Assembly (NCBI RefSeq): GCF_014230465.1
Contig: NZ_JAAXCY010000014.1
Location: 136,410-200,409, forward strand
Direction: 5' to 3'
DNA: 64,000 nucleotides
Source: Pseudomonas cremoris
GTDB lineage: Bacteria > Pseudomonadota > Gammaproteobacteria > Pseudomonadales > Pseudomonadaceae
In this document: positions 18,955-30,101 of the stretch, in pieces
How positions within the stretch are numbered: position 1 is the stretch's first letter
Layout: every line of letters starts with the position of its first letter
The notes under the pieces: generated by a model
Told to the model about the DNA's origin: nothing
Database searches by the model: none
What the model saw: only the letters and a program-made list of their open reading frames with translations
Program-made: the position numbers and the translations under genes

Positions 18955-20175
18955 ATGGCTATCGAAATCAAAGCCCCGTCATTCCCGGAATCGGTTGCCG
19001 ATGGCACCGTTGCCACCTGGCACAAGAAACCAGGTGAGGCCGTCAAGCGTGACGACCTGATCGTCGACATCGAGACCGACAAAGTCGTTCTGGAAGTGTT
19101 GGCCGAAGCTGACGGCGTGCTGGGCGCAATCGTTGCCGAAGAAGGCGCTACCGTTCTGTCGAACCAGGTTCTGGGCTCGATCGAAGAGGGCAGCGCTGCT
19201 GCCGCCGCTCCAGCCGCCGCTGCACCGGCTGCTTCGGCTCCAGCTGCCGCCCCGGCTGCTGGCGCTGAAGACCCGATCGCTGCTCCAGCTGCTCGTCAGT
19301 TGGCTGAAGAGAACGGTATCAACCTGGCTTCCGTCAAAGGCACCGGCAAAGACGGTCGCATCACCAAGGAAGACGTGGTTGCTGCTGTTGAAGCGAAGAA
19401 AAACGCTCCAGCCGCTGCACCTGCCAAGGCTGCTGCCCCGGCTGCCGCTGCTCCTGTGTTCGCCGCTGGCGACCGCACCGAGAAGCGCGTTCCAATGACC
19501 CGTGTGCGTGCAACCGTGGCCAAGCGTCTGGTGGAAGCACAGTCGAACATGGCGATGCTGACCACTTTCAACGAAGTCGACATGACCGAAGTCATGGCCC
19601 TGCGTTCGAAGTACAAGGACCTGTTCGAGAAGTCCCATAACGGCGTACGTTTGGGCTTCATGTCGTTCTTCGTGAAAGCGGCCACCGAAGCACTGAAACG
19701 CTTCCCGGCAGTCAACGCTTCCATCGACGGCGGCGACATCGTTTACCACGGCTACGCTGACGTCGGCGTTGCCGTCTCCAGCGACCGTGGCCTGGTAGTA
19801 CCGGTTCTGCGTAACGCCGAGCTGATGAGCCTGGCTGAAATCGAAGGCGGCATCGCCGGCTTCGGCAAGAAAGCCCGTGACGGCAAGCTGACCATCGACG
19901 AGATGACCGGCGGTACCTTCACCATCACCAACGGTGGTACCTTCGGTTCGATGATGTCGACCCCGATCGTCAACCCGCCGCAAGCTGCGATTCTGGGCAT
20001 GCACAACATCATCCAGCGTCCGATGGCCATCAACGGCCAAGTCGTTATCCGCCCGATGATGTACCTGGCACTGTCTTACGATCACCGCCTGATCGATGGT
20101 AAAGAAGCCGTGACTTTCCTGGTGACCATCAAGAACCTGCTGGAAGACCCGGCTCGTCTGCTGCTGGATATCTGA
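18955..20175 (+). CDS. sucB: Dihydrolipoyllysine succinyltransferase (E2) of 2-oxoglutarate dehydrogenase
   Basis: A 406-residue core subunit. Residues 1-75 form a lipoyl domain with the lipoylated Lys43 in [11 protein letters not shown]. An Ala/Pro-rich flexible linker follows, then the E1/E3-binding domain ([24 protein letters not shown], about 112-140). A second Ala/Pro linker leads to the catalytic acyltransferase domain ending with the [13 protein letters not shown] motif (catalytic His). The single lipoyl domain is usual for SucB. Ribosome-binding site AGGA lies upstream. Confidence 0.98.
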   Translation: MAIEIKAPSFPESVADGTVATWHKKPGEAVKRDDLIVDIETDKVVLEVLAEADGVLGAIVAEEGATVLSNQVLGSIEEGSAAAAAPAAAAPAASAPAAAPAAGAEDPIAAPAARQLAEENGINLASVKGTGKDGRITKEDVVAAVEAKKNAPAAAPAKAAAPAAAAPVFAAGDRTEKRVPMTRVRATVAKRLVEAQSNMAMLTTFNEVDMTEVMALRSKYKDLFEKSHNGVRLGFMSFFVKAATEALKRFPAVNASIDGGDIVYHGYADVGVAVSSDRGLVVPVLRNAELMSLAEIEGGIAGFGKKARDGKLTIDEMTGGTFTITNGGTFGSMMSTPIVNPPQAAILGMHNIIQRPMAINGQVVIRPMMYLALSYDHRLIDGKEAVTFLVTIKNLLEDPARLLLDI

Positions 20176-21711
<1,536 letters not shown>

Positions 21712-21915
21712 GCGAGATAATAAGAAACCACGGCGGAGTTGCCCGTCGTGAGCCTTGCGCGCAAGACTCACCGCGGAATATCCGCTGGACGCAGCCTTGC
21801 GCAGCTTTACGGGCCTTGAGCCCCGCAAGTTGCGCAAGCAGCAGTCACAGGTGGCGCGGCACTCATAATGAGCGCAGCGCCGAATGCGCAGTACCTAACG
21901 AAGACGGTAAAAAGC

Positions 21916-23082
21916 ATGAATCTTCACGAGTATCAGGGTAAGCAGCTGTTCGCTGAATACGGCCTGCCAGTTTCCAAGGGCTACGCAGTAGACACCCCGG
22001 AAGCAGCAGCAGAAGCTTGCGACAAAATCGGCGGCACCGAGTGGGTTGTCAAAGCCCAGGTCCACGCTGGTGGTCGCGGTAAAGCGGGCGGCGTTAAGCT
22101 GGTTCGCAGCAAAGAAGACGCCAAGGCCTTCGCACAGCAGTGGCTGGGCAAGCGTCTGGTGACTTACCAGACTGATGCCAATGGCCAGCCAGTCACCAAG
22201 ATCCTGGTTGAATCGTGCACTGATATCGCTAAAGAGCTGTACCTGGGCGCTGTCGTTGACCGTTCGAGCCGTCGCATCGTGTTCATGGCTTCCACCGAAG
22301 GTGGCGTGGACATTGAGAAGATCGCCGAAGAAACCCCAGAAAAAATTCTGAAAGCCACTATCGATCCACTGGTTGGCGCTCAGCCATTCCAGGGTCGCGA
22401 GCTGGCTTTCCAGCTGGGCCTGGAAGGCAAGCAAGTTGCCCAGTTCGCCAAGATCTTCGTAGGTCTGGCCAAACTGTTCCAGGATCACGATCTGGCCCTG
22501 CTGGAAGTGAACCCGCTGGTGATCAAGGCTGACGGCGATCTGCACTGCCTGGATGCCAAGATCAACATCGACGCCAACGCCATGTACCGTCAGCCTAAGC
22601 TGAAGACTTTCCACGATCCGTCGCAAGACGATCCGCGCGAAGCGCACGCTGCCAAGTTCGAACTGAACTACGTAGCCCTGGAAGGTAACATCGGTTGCAT
22701 GGTCAACGGTGCTGGCCTGGCCATGGGTACCATGGACATCGTCAACCTGCATGGCGGCAAACCAGCCAACTTCCTCGACGTGGGCGGTGGTGCTACCAAA
22801 GAACGCGTTACCGAAGCGTTCAAGATCATCCTGTCCGACTCCAACGTCGCTGCAGTACTGGTCAACATCTTCGGCGGCATCGTTCGTTGCGACATGATTG
22901 CCGAAGGCATCATCGGTGCAGTGAAAGAAGTCGGCGTTAAAATCCCGGTTGTTGTGCGCCTTGAAGGTAACAACGCTGAACTGGGCGCTAAAGTACTGGC
23001 AGAAAGCGGTTTGAACATCATCGCGGCTACCAGCCTGACCGACGCTGCTCAACAAGTTGTCAAAGCTGCGGAGGGCAAATAA
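21916..23082 (+). CDS. sucC: Succinyl-CoA synthetase beta subunit
   Basis: A 388-residue ADP-forming subunit, the same length as E. coli SucC. The N-terminal ATP-grasp domain opens with [19 protein letters not shown], and [14 protein letters not shown] is the nucleotide-binding loop. [17 protein letters not shown] and [12 protein letters not shown] belong to the ligase domain. I chose ATG 21916, since upstream in-frame codons do not resemble the family. The 204-base gap after lpd shows only short GCGCAAG-rich repeats. Its stop overlaps the sucD start by one base. Confidence 0.97.
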   Translation: MNLHEYQGKQLFAEYGLPVSKGYAVDTPEAAAEACDKIGGTEWVVKAQVHAGGRGKAGGVKLVRSKEDAKAFAQQWLGKRLVTYQTDANGQPVTKILVESCTDIAKELYLGAVVDRSSRRIVFMASTEGGVDIEKIAEETPEKILKATIDPLVGAQPFQGRELAFQLGLEGKQVAQFAKIFVGLAKLFQDHDLALLEVNPLVIKADGDLHCLDAKINIDANAMYRQPKLKTFHDPSQDDPREAHAAKFELNYVALEGNIGCMVNGAGLAMGTMDIVNLHGGKPANFLDVGGGATKERVTEAFKIILSDSNVAAVLVNIFGGIVRCDMIAEGIIGAVKEVGVKIPVVVRLEGNNAELGAKVLAESGLNIIAATSLTDAAQQVVKAAEGK

Positions 23083-23963
23083 TGAGCGTCCTGATCAATA
23101 AAGACACCAAAGTTATCTGCCAGGGTATTACCGGTTCGCAAGGTAGTTTCCACACCCAGCAAGCCATCGAATACGGCACCAAGATGGTTGGCGGCGTAAC
23201 TCCAGGCAAAGGCGGCACCGAGCACCTGGGTCTGCCAGTGTTCAACACCGTGAAAGATGCTGTAGCTGCCACTGGCGCCACCGCCAGCGTGATCTACGTT
23301 CCAGCTCCTTTCTGCAAGGACTCCATCCTGGAAGCAGCATTCGGCGGCATCAAGCTGATCGTTTGCATCACCGAAGGCATTCCTACCCTGGACATGCTGG
23401 ACGCTAAAGTTAAGTGCGACGAGCTGGGTGTTACCCTGATCGGCCCTAACTGCCCAGGCGTGATCACTCCAGGCGAATGCAAGATCGGCATCATGCCAGG
23501 TCACATTCACTTGCCAGGTAAAGTCGGTATCGTTTCCCGTTCCGGCACCCTGACCTACGAAGCTGTCAAGCAAACTACTGACGCCGGTTTCGGTCAGTCG
23601 ACTTGCGTCGGCATCGGCGGTGACCCGATCCCAGGCTCCAACTTCATCGACATCCTGAAGCTGTTCCAGGAAGACCCGAAGACCGAAGCGATCGTCATGA
23701 TCGGTGAGATCGGCGGTTCGGCTGAAGAAGAAGCGGCTGCCTACATCAAGGCACACGTGACCAAGCCAGTTGTTTCCTACATCGCTGGTGTGACTGCCCC
23801 TGCTGGCAAGCGCATGGGCCATGCTGGCGCAATCATCTCTGGCGGCAAGGGTACTGCAGACGAGAAGTTTGCTGCCCTGGAAGACGCAGGCGTTAAAACC
23901 GTGCGTTCGCTGGCAGACATCGGCAAGGCTTTGTCCGAGCTGACCGGTTGGGCTGTCAAGTAA
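23082..23963 (+). CDS. sucD: Succinyl-CoA synthetase alpha subunit
   Basis: A 293-residue CoA-binding subunit. The Rossmann-type N-terminal half has [19 protein letters not shown] and [11 protein letters not shown]. The C-terminal half contains [14 protein letters not shown] and the phosphohistidine loop [18 protein letters not shown]. With SucC it performs substrate-level phosphorylation (succinyl-CoA to succinate) and closes this long TCA gene cluster. TAATG overlap with sucC indicates coupled translation. Confidence 0.97.
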   Translation: MSVLINKDTKVICQGITGSQGSFHTQQAIEYGTKMVGGVTPGKGGTEHLGLPVFNTVKDAVAATGATASVIYVPAPFCKDSILEAAFGGIKLIVCITEGIPTLDMLDAKVKCDELGVTLIGPNCPGVITPGECKIGIMPGHIHLPGKVGIVSRSGTLTYEAVKQTTDAGFGQSTCVGIGGDPIPGSNFIDILKLFQEDPKTEAIVMIGEIGGSAEEEAAAYIKAHVTKPVVSYIAGVTAPAGKRMGHAGAIISGGKGTADEKFAALEDAGVKTVRSLADIGKALSELTGWAVK

Positions 23964-23992
23964 GCCTCGCGCTTAGCTGACGCTTTACCAAG

Positions 23993-24025
23993 CAAAGGCC
24001 ACCTTCGGGTGGCCTTTGTGCGTTT
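23993..24025 (+). terminator. Intrinsic terminator of the suc operon
   Basis: Stem CAAAGGCCACC / GGTGGCCTTTG closed by a stable TTCG tetraloop, then TGCGTTT. Confidence 0.85.
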
Positions 24026-24042
24026 CGGATCTGGTGAAGATC

Positions 24043-24140
24043 AAAATGTGGGAGCGGGCTTGATCGCGAATGCAGTGTGTCAGTCGATGCATAAGTTGAC
24101 TGACACACTGCATTCGCGAGCAAGCACGCTCACACATTTT
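24043..24140. repeat. REPIN with a degenerate core
   Basis: Inverted REP pair whose arms have drifted (TTGATCGCG in the left arm; CGCTCACACA in the right). The spacer is an inner palindrome, CAGTGTGTCAGTCGATGCAT with TGACTGACACACTG, shared with the element at 8441-8535. Confidence 0.8.
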
Positions 24141-24382
24141 TTGTCCGTATTGTCAAATTAGGTATGAAAACGCGACATTTGAATGTCGCTTATCGGACAG
24201 TTCGCCCCGCAACAGTGCGTTTGTCAGTCGATTTCTGTAACCTAGCCGCCTCTTTATGCGTGTGCCTCCCAAAAGGAAGCCCCGCGCTAGACCGGTCGGC
24301 CCCCATAAGGGCTGGCAGTATTTCCCTCATCCATAGGGAATCCCTCTCTAAATTCCGATTCAGTAGTGTGGTATTTCCCGAA

Positions 24383-25696
24383 ATGAAAGTGTTGAAAAGC
24401 CAGGATGTCCTGGCGTTGGGTTTCATGACCTTTGCCCTGTTCGTGGGCGCCGGCAACATCATCTTCCCGCCTATCGTTGGTTTGCAGTCCGGGCCTCATG
24501 TCTGGATGGCAGCGCTGGGCTTCTTGATCACCGCAGTGGGTTTGCCGGTGGTCACCGTGATCGCCCTGGCCAAGGTCGGCGGCGGTATGGACGCGTTGAG
24601 CAGCCCGATCGGCAAGATCGCCGGTGGCCTGCTCGCGGCGGCGGCGTATCTGGCGGTAGGGCCGCTGTTCGCCACCCCGCGTACCGCGACCGTGTCCTTT
24701 GAAGTGGGCCTGGCGCCATTGACTGGCGAAAGCCCGCTTGCACTGTTCCTCTACAGCTCGGTGTATTTCCTGGTGGTGTTCTTCGTGTCCCTGTACCCAG
24801 GTCGACTGCTGGACACCGTAGGCCGATTCCTCGCACCGTTGAAGATCATTGCGCTGGCCGTACTCGGTATTGCCGCGTTTGCCTTGCCGGCCGGTGAAGT
24901 GGGCGTTGCTACCTCTGAATACGTGGCGGCACCGTTCTCCCAAGGCTTTATCAATGGTTACCTGACCATGGATACCCTGGGCGCGCTGGTATTCGGCATT
25001 GTGATCGTCAACGCCATCCGCTCCCGTGGCGTTGAATCGCCAAAGCTGATCACTCGCTACGCGATCATCGCCGGCCTGATTGCCGGTGTGGGCCTGGCGC
25101 TGGTGTACATCAGCCTGTTCCGCTTGGGTGCGGGCAGCCATGCGGTTGCCGCCGGTGCCAGCAACGGCGCTGCGGTACTGCACGCTTATGTGCAACACAC
25201 CTTCGGTTCCCTGGGCAGCGGCTTCCTGGCCGTGCTGATCTCCCTGGCATGCCTGGTGACGGCAGTGGGCCTGACTTGCGCCTGCGCCGAATATTTCAGC
25301 CGTATCCTGCCGCTGTCCTACAAGGCGTTGGTGGTGATCCTGGCACTGTTCTCGCTGTTCGTGTCCAACCTGGGCCTTACTAAGCTGATTGCGTTCTCGA
25401 TCCCGGTGCTTACGGCGATTTACCCGCCGTGCATCGTGCTGGTAGCCCTGAGCTTCTGCAAAGACTTCTGGCAGGAGCAGGGCCGCATCGTTGGTCCGGT
25501 GATGTTAGTGTCGTTCATCTTTGGCAGCATTGATGCGCTCAAGGGCGCGGGCTTGGCGGGCTGGATGCCGTCGCAATTGACCAACCTGCCGCTGAGCGAG
25601 CAAGGCCTGGCGTGGCTGGTGCCGTCTGTGATGGTGCTGGTAGTGGCGGTGGTAATTGACCGCATGTTGGGCAAGCGCAGCGAAGCGATCGCTTAA
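24383..25696 (+). CDS. brnQ: Branched-chain amino acid:cation symporter
   Basis: A 437-residue LIVCS-family carrier importing leucine, isoleucine and valine with Na+ or H+. The family opening [21 protein letters not shown] and NIIFPP is immediately after ATG 24383, and about 12 membrane helices follow. Length equals that of Pseudomonas BraB/BraZ and E. coli BrnQ. A terminator follows, so it is monocistronic. Which of the Pseudomonas paralogues (BraB or BraZ) it matches best cannot be decided here. Confidence 0.93.
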   Translation: MKVLKSQDVLALGFMTFALFVGAGNIIFPPIVGLQSGPHVWMAALGFLITAVGLPVVTVIALAKVGGGMDALSSPIGKIAGGLLAAAAYLAVGPLFATPRTATVSFEVGLAPLTGESPLALFLYSSVYFLVVFFVSLYPGRLLDTVGRFLAPLKIIALAVLGIAAFALPAGEVGVATSEYVAAPFSQGFINGYLTMDTLGALVFGIVIVNAIRSRGVESPKLITRYAIIAGLIAGVGLALVYISLFRLGAGSHAVAAGASNGAAVLHAYVQHTFGSLGSGFLAVLISLACLVTAVGLTCACAEYFSRILPLSYKALVVILALFSLFVSNLGLTKLIAFSIPVLTAIYPPCIVLVALSFCKDFWQEQGRIVGPVMLVSFIFGSIDALKGAGLAGWMPSQLTNLPLSEQGLAWLVPSVMVLVVAVVIDRMLGKRSEAIA

Positions 25697-25717
25697 GCGG
25701 ATTTCACGCTGCACCGA

Positions 25718-25752
25718 AATGCCCCGTATCAATCGATACGGGGCATTTTTTA
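25718..25752 (+). terminator. Intrinsic terminator of brnQ
   Basis: Stem AAATGCCCCGTATC / GATACGGGGCATTT with a 4-base loop and a T tract. Confidence 0.85.
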
Positions 25753-25781
25753 TGCTCGTCAGGCTGCAACCTTCTACAGTT

Positions 25782-25841
25782 GGAACACGGTTAAAAATGT
25801 GGGAGCGGGCTTGCTCGCTCCCACATTTTTAACCGTGTTCC
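25782..25841. repeat. Perfect 26-bp inverted repeat centred on a REP core
   Basis: Arms begin GGAACACGGTTAAAAATGTG and continue to GGGAGCG. An 8-base loop GGCTTGCT separates two perfectly complementary arms. The inner part is the REP sequence; the outer 15 or so bases are not part of the usual REP core. No second full REP copy is present. Confidence 0.85.
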
Positions 25842-25866
25842 CAACCCCTCATGGACAAGGACCCGC

Positions 25867-26604
25867 ATGTCGTTCGTCGAAACCAACCAGATCCACCTGC
25901 TCGCTGCCTTCTGGTTCGCCCTGTGCTGGGGTGGCTACACCCGTTATGCCACCTGGAAAGCCCGGGATACTGCTTGCCTCGCCAGTGTGCTGCATCTGTA
26001 TCGCGAAGACTGGATGCGCCGCATGCTGATGCGGGACAACCGCATCGCTGACGCCAGCGTGATTGGCAACCTGGAGCGCAACGCCTCGTTCTTCGCCTCC
26101 AGCACCTTGATTATCCTTGCTGGCATTCTTACCGTGCTCGGCGCTTCCGAGCGGGCGGTGTCCTTGCTCGCGGATATTCCGATGGTGCAGCAGGCGTCCC
26201 AAGGCATGTCGGAAATCAAGCTGCTGTGCCTGGCGCTGGTGTTTGTCTACGCGTTCTTCACGTTCAGTTGGTGCATGCGCCAATACAACTTTGCGGCGGT
26301 GCTGGTAGGTTCTGCGCCGATGATTGGAGAGCGGCATGTGTCGGAGCAGGAGCGCAAGGCGTTTGCCCTGAGGGCGGCGCGGGTGATATCGATGGCGGCC
26401 AACCAGTTCAACTTTGGCCTGCGTTCTTATTACTTCGGCATGACCATGCTGGCGTGGTTTGTCAGCCCCTGGCTATTCATGTTGATGAGCAGTGGGGTAG
26501 TGGTGGTGCTGTACCGTCGGGAGTTTCATTCCGACGTGCTGCAAGTCATGGTCTATACGCCCACCGATATGCCGTCGCAGGACCCTATAAAAGAGCCCGC
26601 TTAA
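25867..26604 (+). CDS. DUF599 family membrane protein
   Basis: A 245-residue protein with about four membrane helices: near residues 8-25, SFFASSTLIILAGILTVLGA, LLCLALVFVYAFFTFSW, and MLAWFVSPWLFMLMSSGVVVVL. Conserved-looking polar stretches include REDWMRRML, DASVIGNLERNASFFAS and AANQFNFGLRSYYFGM. This pattern matches DUF599, whose function is unknown. It begins shortly after the REP hairpin and ends before a terminator, so it stands alone. Confidence 0.85.
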   Translation: MSFVETNQIHLLAAFWFALCWGGYTRYATWKARDTACLASVLHLYREDWMRRMLMRDNRIADASVIGNLERNASFFASSTLIILAGILTVLGASERAVSLLADIPMVQQASQGMSEIKLLCLALVFVYAFFTFSWCMRQYNFAAVLVGSAPMIGERHVSEQERKAFALRAARVISMAANQFNFGLRSYYFGMTMLAWFVSPWLFMLMSSGVVVVLYRREFHSDVLQVMVYTPTDMPSQDPIKEPA

Positions 26605-26649
26605 TCCATTCAGTGCATTAACGTCGGGACTAAAAACAGCAGACAAAGT

Positions 26650-26682
26650 AAAGCCCGCTATCTAAGCGGGCTTTCTTTTTTA
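26650..26682 (+). terminator. Intrinsic terminator after the DUF599 gene
   Basis: Stem AAAGCCCGC / GCGGGCTTT followed by CTTTTTT. It lies between convergent genes. Confidence 0.8.
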
Positions 26683-26708
26683 CAGCGAAGCTATTTCAAC
26701 GCGCGGTA

Positions 26709-26960
26709 TCAAGAACCGGTAGCTGGGGTAGCAGGTGCTGCTTCTTTTGCGGCGGCTTCGTTCGATTCAGCCTGAGCTTTGGCAGCATCGGCGTTTTCTT
26801 TCGCAGCGTCGTTCACTTTATCCTGAGCCTTCGCCATGTCTTTCTGAGCTTGCTCGGAATGTGCAGCGGCGTCTTGGGCTTTGTCTTCGGATTTTTTGTC
26901 GCAGGCAGCGAGACCGAGGGCAGCGGCGAGCATCATGGAAATAGCTAAAGTCTTGCGCAT
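26709..26960 (-). CDS. Small Ala/Lys-rich lipoprotein
   Basis: 83 residues. The signal peptide has lipobox LAAC (Cys at about residue 20), followed by a strongly charged, alanine-rich region (KKSEDKAQDAAAHSEQAQKD and on) predicted to be helical or disordered, ending ATPATGS. I chose ATG 26960, which has an AAGGAG site 8 bases upstream; an earlier in-frame start lacks a signal sequence at its N-terminus. Similar short Ala-rich lipoproteins are common in Pseudomonas, with unassigned roles in the outer membrane or envelope stress. Confidence 0.82.
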   Translation of the reverse strand: MRKTLAISMMLAAALGLAACDKKSEDKAQDAAAHSEQAQKDMAKAQDKVNDAAKENADAAKAQAESNEAAAKEAAPATPATGS

Positions 26961-27118
26961 GGGGTGTTTCTCCTTATTGAAGATATCTACTGGCCTTTCG
27001 AGCATAAGGGTTCAGCATTAGTTCCTTTTATTGCACAGATATATAAAGCCCCGGCCCAAAGGAACTTTCGCCGGTACCGTTTTTTCTGCCGTTCAACACT
27101 AATAAGAGTCTGGAACGA

Positions 27119-27595
27119 ATGACCGAAAATCCCTTGTTAGAGCGCGCGACGCGCTTTGTGTCGGCCTTGCGCCATTGTCAGGTGCTGGGTATTTGCGCCC
27201 ACGGCGCGAGCGAGGAGGGCATCACCTTGATCATGCCCTACGCCGCGCATCTCGTCGGCGACCCCCATACCGGCGTAATCCATGGTGGCGCGTTGACCTC
27301 TTTGATGGACACCGCCTGCGGCATGGCCACCCTGTGCGTATTGCCGGAATTCGAGGTGTGCCCAACGCTCGACCTGCGCATCGACTACATGCACCCAGCC
27401 GAACCGCACAAGCCCGTGTACGGCTTTGCCCAATGTTATCGGGTGACCATCGACGTGATTTTCACTCGCGGCTTTGCCTATCAGGATGACCCACAACAAC
27501 CCATCGCCCATGTGGTAGGCACGTTCATGCGCATGGGCAAGCGGCTCAAAGGCACGCAAGGATTGGGTAGCACGATCAAGGGAGAGCAGGTATGA
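27119..27595 (+). CDS. Hotdog-fold thioesterase (PaaI-like), first of a pair
   Basis: A 158-residue hotdog-fold acyl-CoA thioesterase. The core motif GDPHTGVIHGGALTSLMDTACGMAT is the PaaI/YbgC-type helix, with catalytic Asp in LMDTA. Residues near PTLDLRIDYMHPAEP form the dimer strand. It overlaps the following thioesterase gene by ATGA, and the two could form a hetero-oligomer or a tandem-domain enzyme. The acyl-CoA substrate is unknown; PaaI acts on hydroxyphenylacetyl-CoA, but no paa genes lie nearby. Confidence 0.88.
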   Translation: MTENPLLERATRFVSALRHCQVLGICAHGASEEGITLIMPYAAHLVGDPHTGVIHGGALTSLMDTACGMATLCVLPEFEVCPTLDLRIDYMHPAEPHKPVYGFAQCYRVTIDVIFTRGFAYQDDPQQPIAHVVGTFMRMGKRLKGTQGLGSTIKGEQV

Positions 27596-28044
27596 CGCAT
27601 CGATTCAAGACCCGCTTGGAGCAGGCCCATGAGCGCGGCAATTACGACGCACTGCTGGATTTGATCCCCTACGCCAGACTGATCGGCATCGAATGCACGC
27701 GGTTGGGGGATGAATTGCTGTTTCGCCTGCCGGCCAGCAAGGACAATATTGGTAACCCCATATTGCCGGCGCTGCATGGCGGGGTGATCGCCGGGTTCAT
27801 GGAGCTATCGGCTGCACTGCATTTGCTGGTGTTCACAGGCGCGTCGGGTTTGCCCAAGATCATCGATTTTTCCCTGGATTACCTACGCGCAGGCCAGTTT
27901 CGCGACACCTACGCCAAATGCCAGGTGTGGCGTCAGGGACGACGGGTGGCCAATGTGGCAATCACCGCTTGGCAAAGCACCTCGGCCGAGCCGATTGCCA
28001 CGGCCCGCGCGCATTTCAAGATCGAGGAATCAGGCCGCCCTTGA
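27592..28044 (+). CDS. Hotdog-fold thioesterase, second of a pair
   Basis: A 150-residue hotdog protein with the motif LPALHGGVIAGFMELSAALHL. The acidic residue is Glu in FMELSA instead of the Asp in the preceding paralogue, so the two proteins are diverged, not a recent duplication. IDFSLDYLRAGQFRDTYAKC is the central strand region. It is translationally coupled to the first thioesterase. Its stop codon lies inside the -35 element of the probable htpG heat-shock promoter. Confidence 0.85.
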   Translation: MTHRFKTRLEQAHERGNYDALLDLIPYARLIGIECTRLGDELLFRLPASKDNIGNPILPALHGGVIAGFMELSAALHLLVFTGASGLPKIIDFSLDYLRAGQFRDTYAKCQVWRQGRRVANVAITAWQSTSAEPIATARAHFKIEESGRP

Positions 28045-28068
28045 AATCCTGGTCTTAGCCCCCAACTT
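28040..28068 (+). promoter_or_regulatory. Sigma-32 (heat-shock) promoter for htpG
   Basis: CTTGAAA at 28040-28046, then 13 bases, then CCCCAACTT from 28060. This fits the RpoH consensus CTTGAAA-N11-16-CCCCATnT closely. The stop TGA (28042-28044) of the upstream thioesterase lies inside the -35 element. Confidence 0.7.
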
Positions 28069-28133
28069 TGATGACAACCCGCCGCCAACCCTCAAGGGAG
28101 CGGCCACTGCCATCCAATTGGAGTTTGATGACC

Positions 28134-30038
28134 ATGAGTGTGGAAACTCAAAAGGAAACCCTGGGCTTCCAGACCGAGGTGAAGCAACTGCTGCACCTCA
28201 TGATCCATTCGCTGTATTCCAACAAGGAAATCTTCCTTCGCGAATTGATCTCGAACGCCTCTGACGCTGTCGACAAATTACGTTTCGAAGCCCTGTCCAA
28301 GCCTGAGTTGCTGGAAGGTGGCGCCGAACTGAAAATCCGTGTGAGCTTCGACAAAGACGCCAAGACCGTCACCCTCGAAGACAACGGTATCGGCATGAGC
28401 CGTGAAGATGCGATTACCCATTTGGGTACCATCGCCAAATCCGGCACCGCTGATTTCATGAAGAATCTGTCGGGCGACCAGAAAAAAGATTCGCACCTGA
28501 TCGGCCAGTTTGGCGTGGGCTTCTACTCGGCCTTTATCGTTGCCGACAAGGTTGAAGTATTCAGCCGTCGTGCTGGCCTCGCCGCCGGCGAAGGCGTGCA
28601 CTGGTCCTCCAAAGGTGAGGGCGAATTTGAAATCGCCACCATCGACAAGGCTGACCGTGGTACTCGCATCGTGCTGCACCTTAAAGACGGTGAAGACGAG
28701 TTCGCTGATGGTTGGCGCCTGCGCAACATCATCAAGAAGTACTCCGACCACATCGCACTGCCGATCGAGTTGCCGAAAGAGCAGGCTGCTGCCGAAGGCG
28801 AAGAGGCCCCAGCCCAGGAATGGGAAGTGGTCAACCGTGCCAGCGCCTTGTGGACCCGTCCTCGTACCGAAGTTAAGGACGAGGAATACCAGGAGTTCTA
28901 CAAGCACATCGCCCACGATTACGAGAACCCGCTGAGCTGGAGCCACAACAAGGTCGAAGGCAAGCTGGAGTACAGCTCGCTGCTCTACGTACCTGCCCGT
29001 GCTCCGTTCGACCTGTACCAGCGTGAAGCGCCGAAAGGCCTCAAGCTCTACGTACAGCGCGTGTTCGTGATGGACCAGGCGGAGTCGTTCTTGCCGCTGT
29101 ACCTGCGCTTCATCAAAGGTGTAGTGGACTCCAACGACCTGTCACTGAACGTGTCGCGTGAAATCCTGCAGAAAGACCCGATCATCGACTCCATGAAGTC
29201 GGCGCTGACCAAGCGCGTCCTCGACATGCTGGAAAAACTGGCGAAGAACGAGCCTGAGCAATACAAGGGCTTCTGGAAAAACTTCGGCCAGGTCATGAAA
29301 GAAGGCCCAGCCGAGGATTTCGCCAACAAGGAAAAAATCGCCGGCCTGCTGCGTTTTGCCTCTACCCAGGGTGAAGACGGTGAGCAAGTGGTGTCCCTGG
29401 CCGAATACCTGGCACGCGCCAAGGAAGGTCAGGACAAGATCTACTACCTGACCGGTGAAACCTACGCGCAGGTCAAGAACAGCCCGCACCTGGAGGTCTT
29501 CCGCAAGAAAGGCATCGAAGTGCTGCTGCTGACTGATCGTATCGATGAGTGGCTGATGAGCTACCTCAACGAATTCGACGGCAAATCCTTCGTCGACGTC
29601 GCCCGTGGCGACCTGGACCTGGGTAACCTGGACTCCGAAGAAGAGAAAAAAGAAGCCGAAGAAGTCGCCAAGTCCAAAGAAGGCCTGGTTGAGCGGATCA
29701 AGGCGTCCCTGGGCGAGGCTGTCAGTGAAGTGCGTGTTTCGCACCGCCTGACCGATTCCCCGGCGATCCTGGCCATTGGCGAGCAGGACCTGGGCATGCA
29801 AATGCGTCAGATCCTTGAAGCCAGCGGTCAGAAGGTTCCGGATTCCAAGCCGATCTTCGAGTTCAACCCGGCTCATCCGCTGATCGAGAAACTCGATGGC
29901 GAGCAGAGTGAAGAGCGGTTCGGCGACTTGTCGCACATCCTCTTCGACCAAGCGGCCCTGGCCGCGGGTGACAGCCTGAAAGATCCGGCCGCCTACGTGC
30001 GCCGCCTCAACAAGCTGTTGGTTGAACTGTCAGTCTGA
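28134..30038 (+). CDS. htpG: Molecular chaperone HtpG (bacterial Hsp90)
   Basis: A 634-residue cytosolic Hsp90. The N-terminal GHKL ATPase domain has [19 protein letters not shown] and [11 protein letters not shown]. The middle client-binding domain contains the catalytic-loop Arg region [10 protein letters not shown]. The C-terminal dimerisation domain ends [19 protein letters not shown] chose ATG 28134 ([12 protein letters not shown]), which matches Pseudomonas HtpG; ATG 28128, two codons upstream, is also possible. A heat-shock promoter lies upstream and a terminator downstream. Confidence 0.98.
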   Translation: MSVETQKETLGFQTEVKQLLHLMIHSLYSNKEIFLRELISNASDAVDKLRFEALSKPELLEGGAELKIRVSFDKDAKTVTLEDNGIGMSREDAITHLGTIAKSGTADFMKNLSGDQKKDSHLIGQFGVGFYSAFIVADKVEVFSRRAGLAAGEGVHWSSKGEGEFEIATIDKADRGTRIVLHLKDGEDEFADGWRLRNIIKKYSDHIALPIELPKEQAAAEGEEAPAQEWEVVNRASALWTRPRTEVKDEEYQEFYKHIAHDYENPLSWSHNKVEGKLEYSSLLYVPARAPFDLYQREAPKGLKLYVQRVFVMDQAESFLPLYLRFIKGVVDSNDLSLNVSREILQKDPIIDSMKSALTKRVLDMLEKLAKNEPEQYKGFWKNFGQVMKEGPAEDFANKEKIAGLLRFASTQGEDGEQVVSLAEYLARAKEGQDKIYYLTGETYAQVKNSPHLEVFRKKGIEVLLLTDRIDEWLMSYLNEFDGKSFVDVARGDLDLGNLDSEEEKKEAEEVAKSKEGLVERIKASLGEAVSEVRVSHRLTDSPAILAIGEQDLGMQMRQILEASGQKVPDSKPIFEFNPAHPLIEKLDGEQSEERFGDLSHILFDQAALAAGDSLKDPAAYVRRLNKLLVELSV

Positions 30039-30049
30039 CACTGTTGTAG

Positions 30050-30076
30050 AAAAACCCGCTTCGGCGGGTTTTTTTG
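30050..30076 (+). terminator. Intrinsic terminator of htpG
   Basis: Stem AAAACCCGC / GCGGGTTTT with a TTCG loop and a run of T. Confidence 0.88.
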
Positions 30077-30101
30077 TTCTAGAGCACCTCAACTGGAGTA
30101 A

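Larger units (their letters stand above)
23964..24382. other. sucD-brnQ intergenic region and brnQ leader
   Basis: 419 bases holding the sucD terminator, a REPIN and about 240 bases before the brnQ ATG. A weak sigma-70-like pair, TTGTCC (24141) and TATGAA (24163) with a 16-base spacer, may start a long brnQ leader. The leader happens to be open in the brnQ frame from 24164, but no ribosome-binding site supports translation there. Confidence 0.5.

Noticed and set aside
24164..24382. 73-codon in-frame extension upstream of brnQ
   Set aside because: No ribosome-binding site, and the translated part is Arg/Cys-rich and unlike transporters. The family start [14 protein letters not shown] lies at 24383.
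27119..27595. Assignment as phenylacetate-pathway PaaI
   Set aside because: No other paa genes are nearby. Only the hotdog thioesterase fold is supported.
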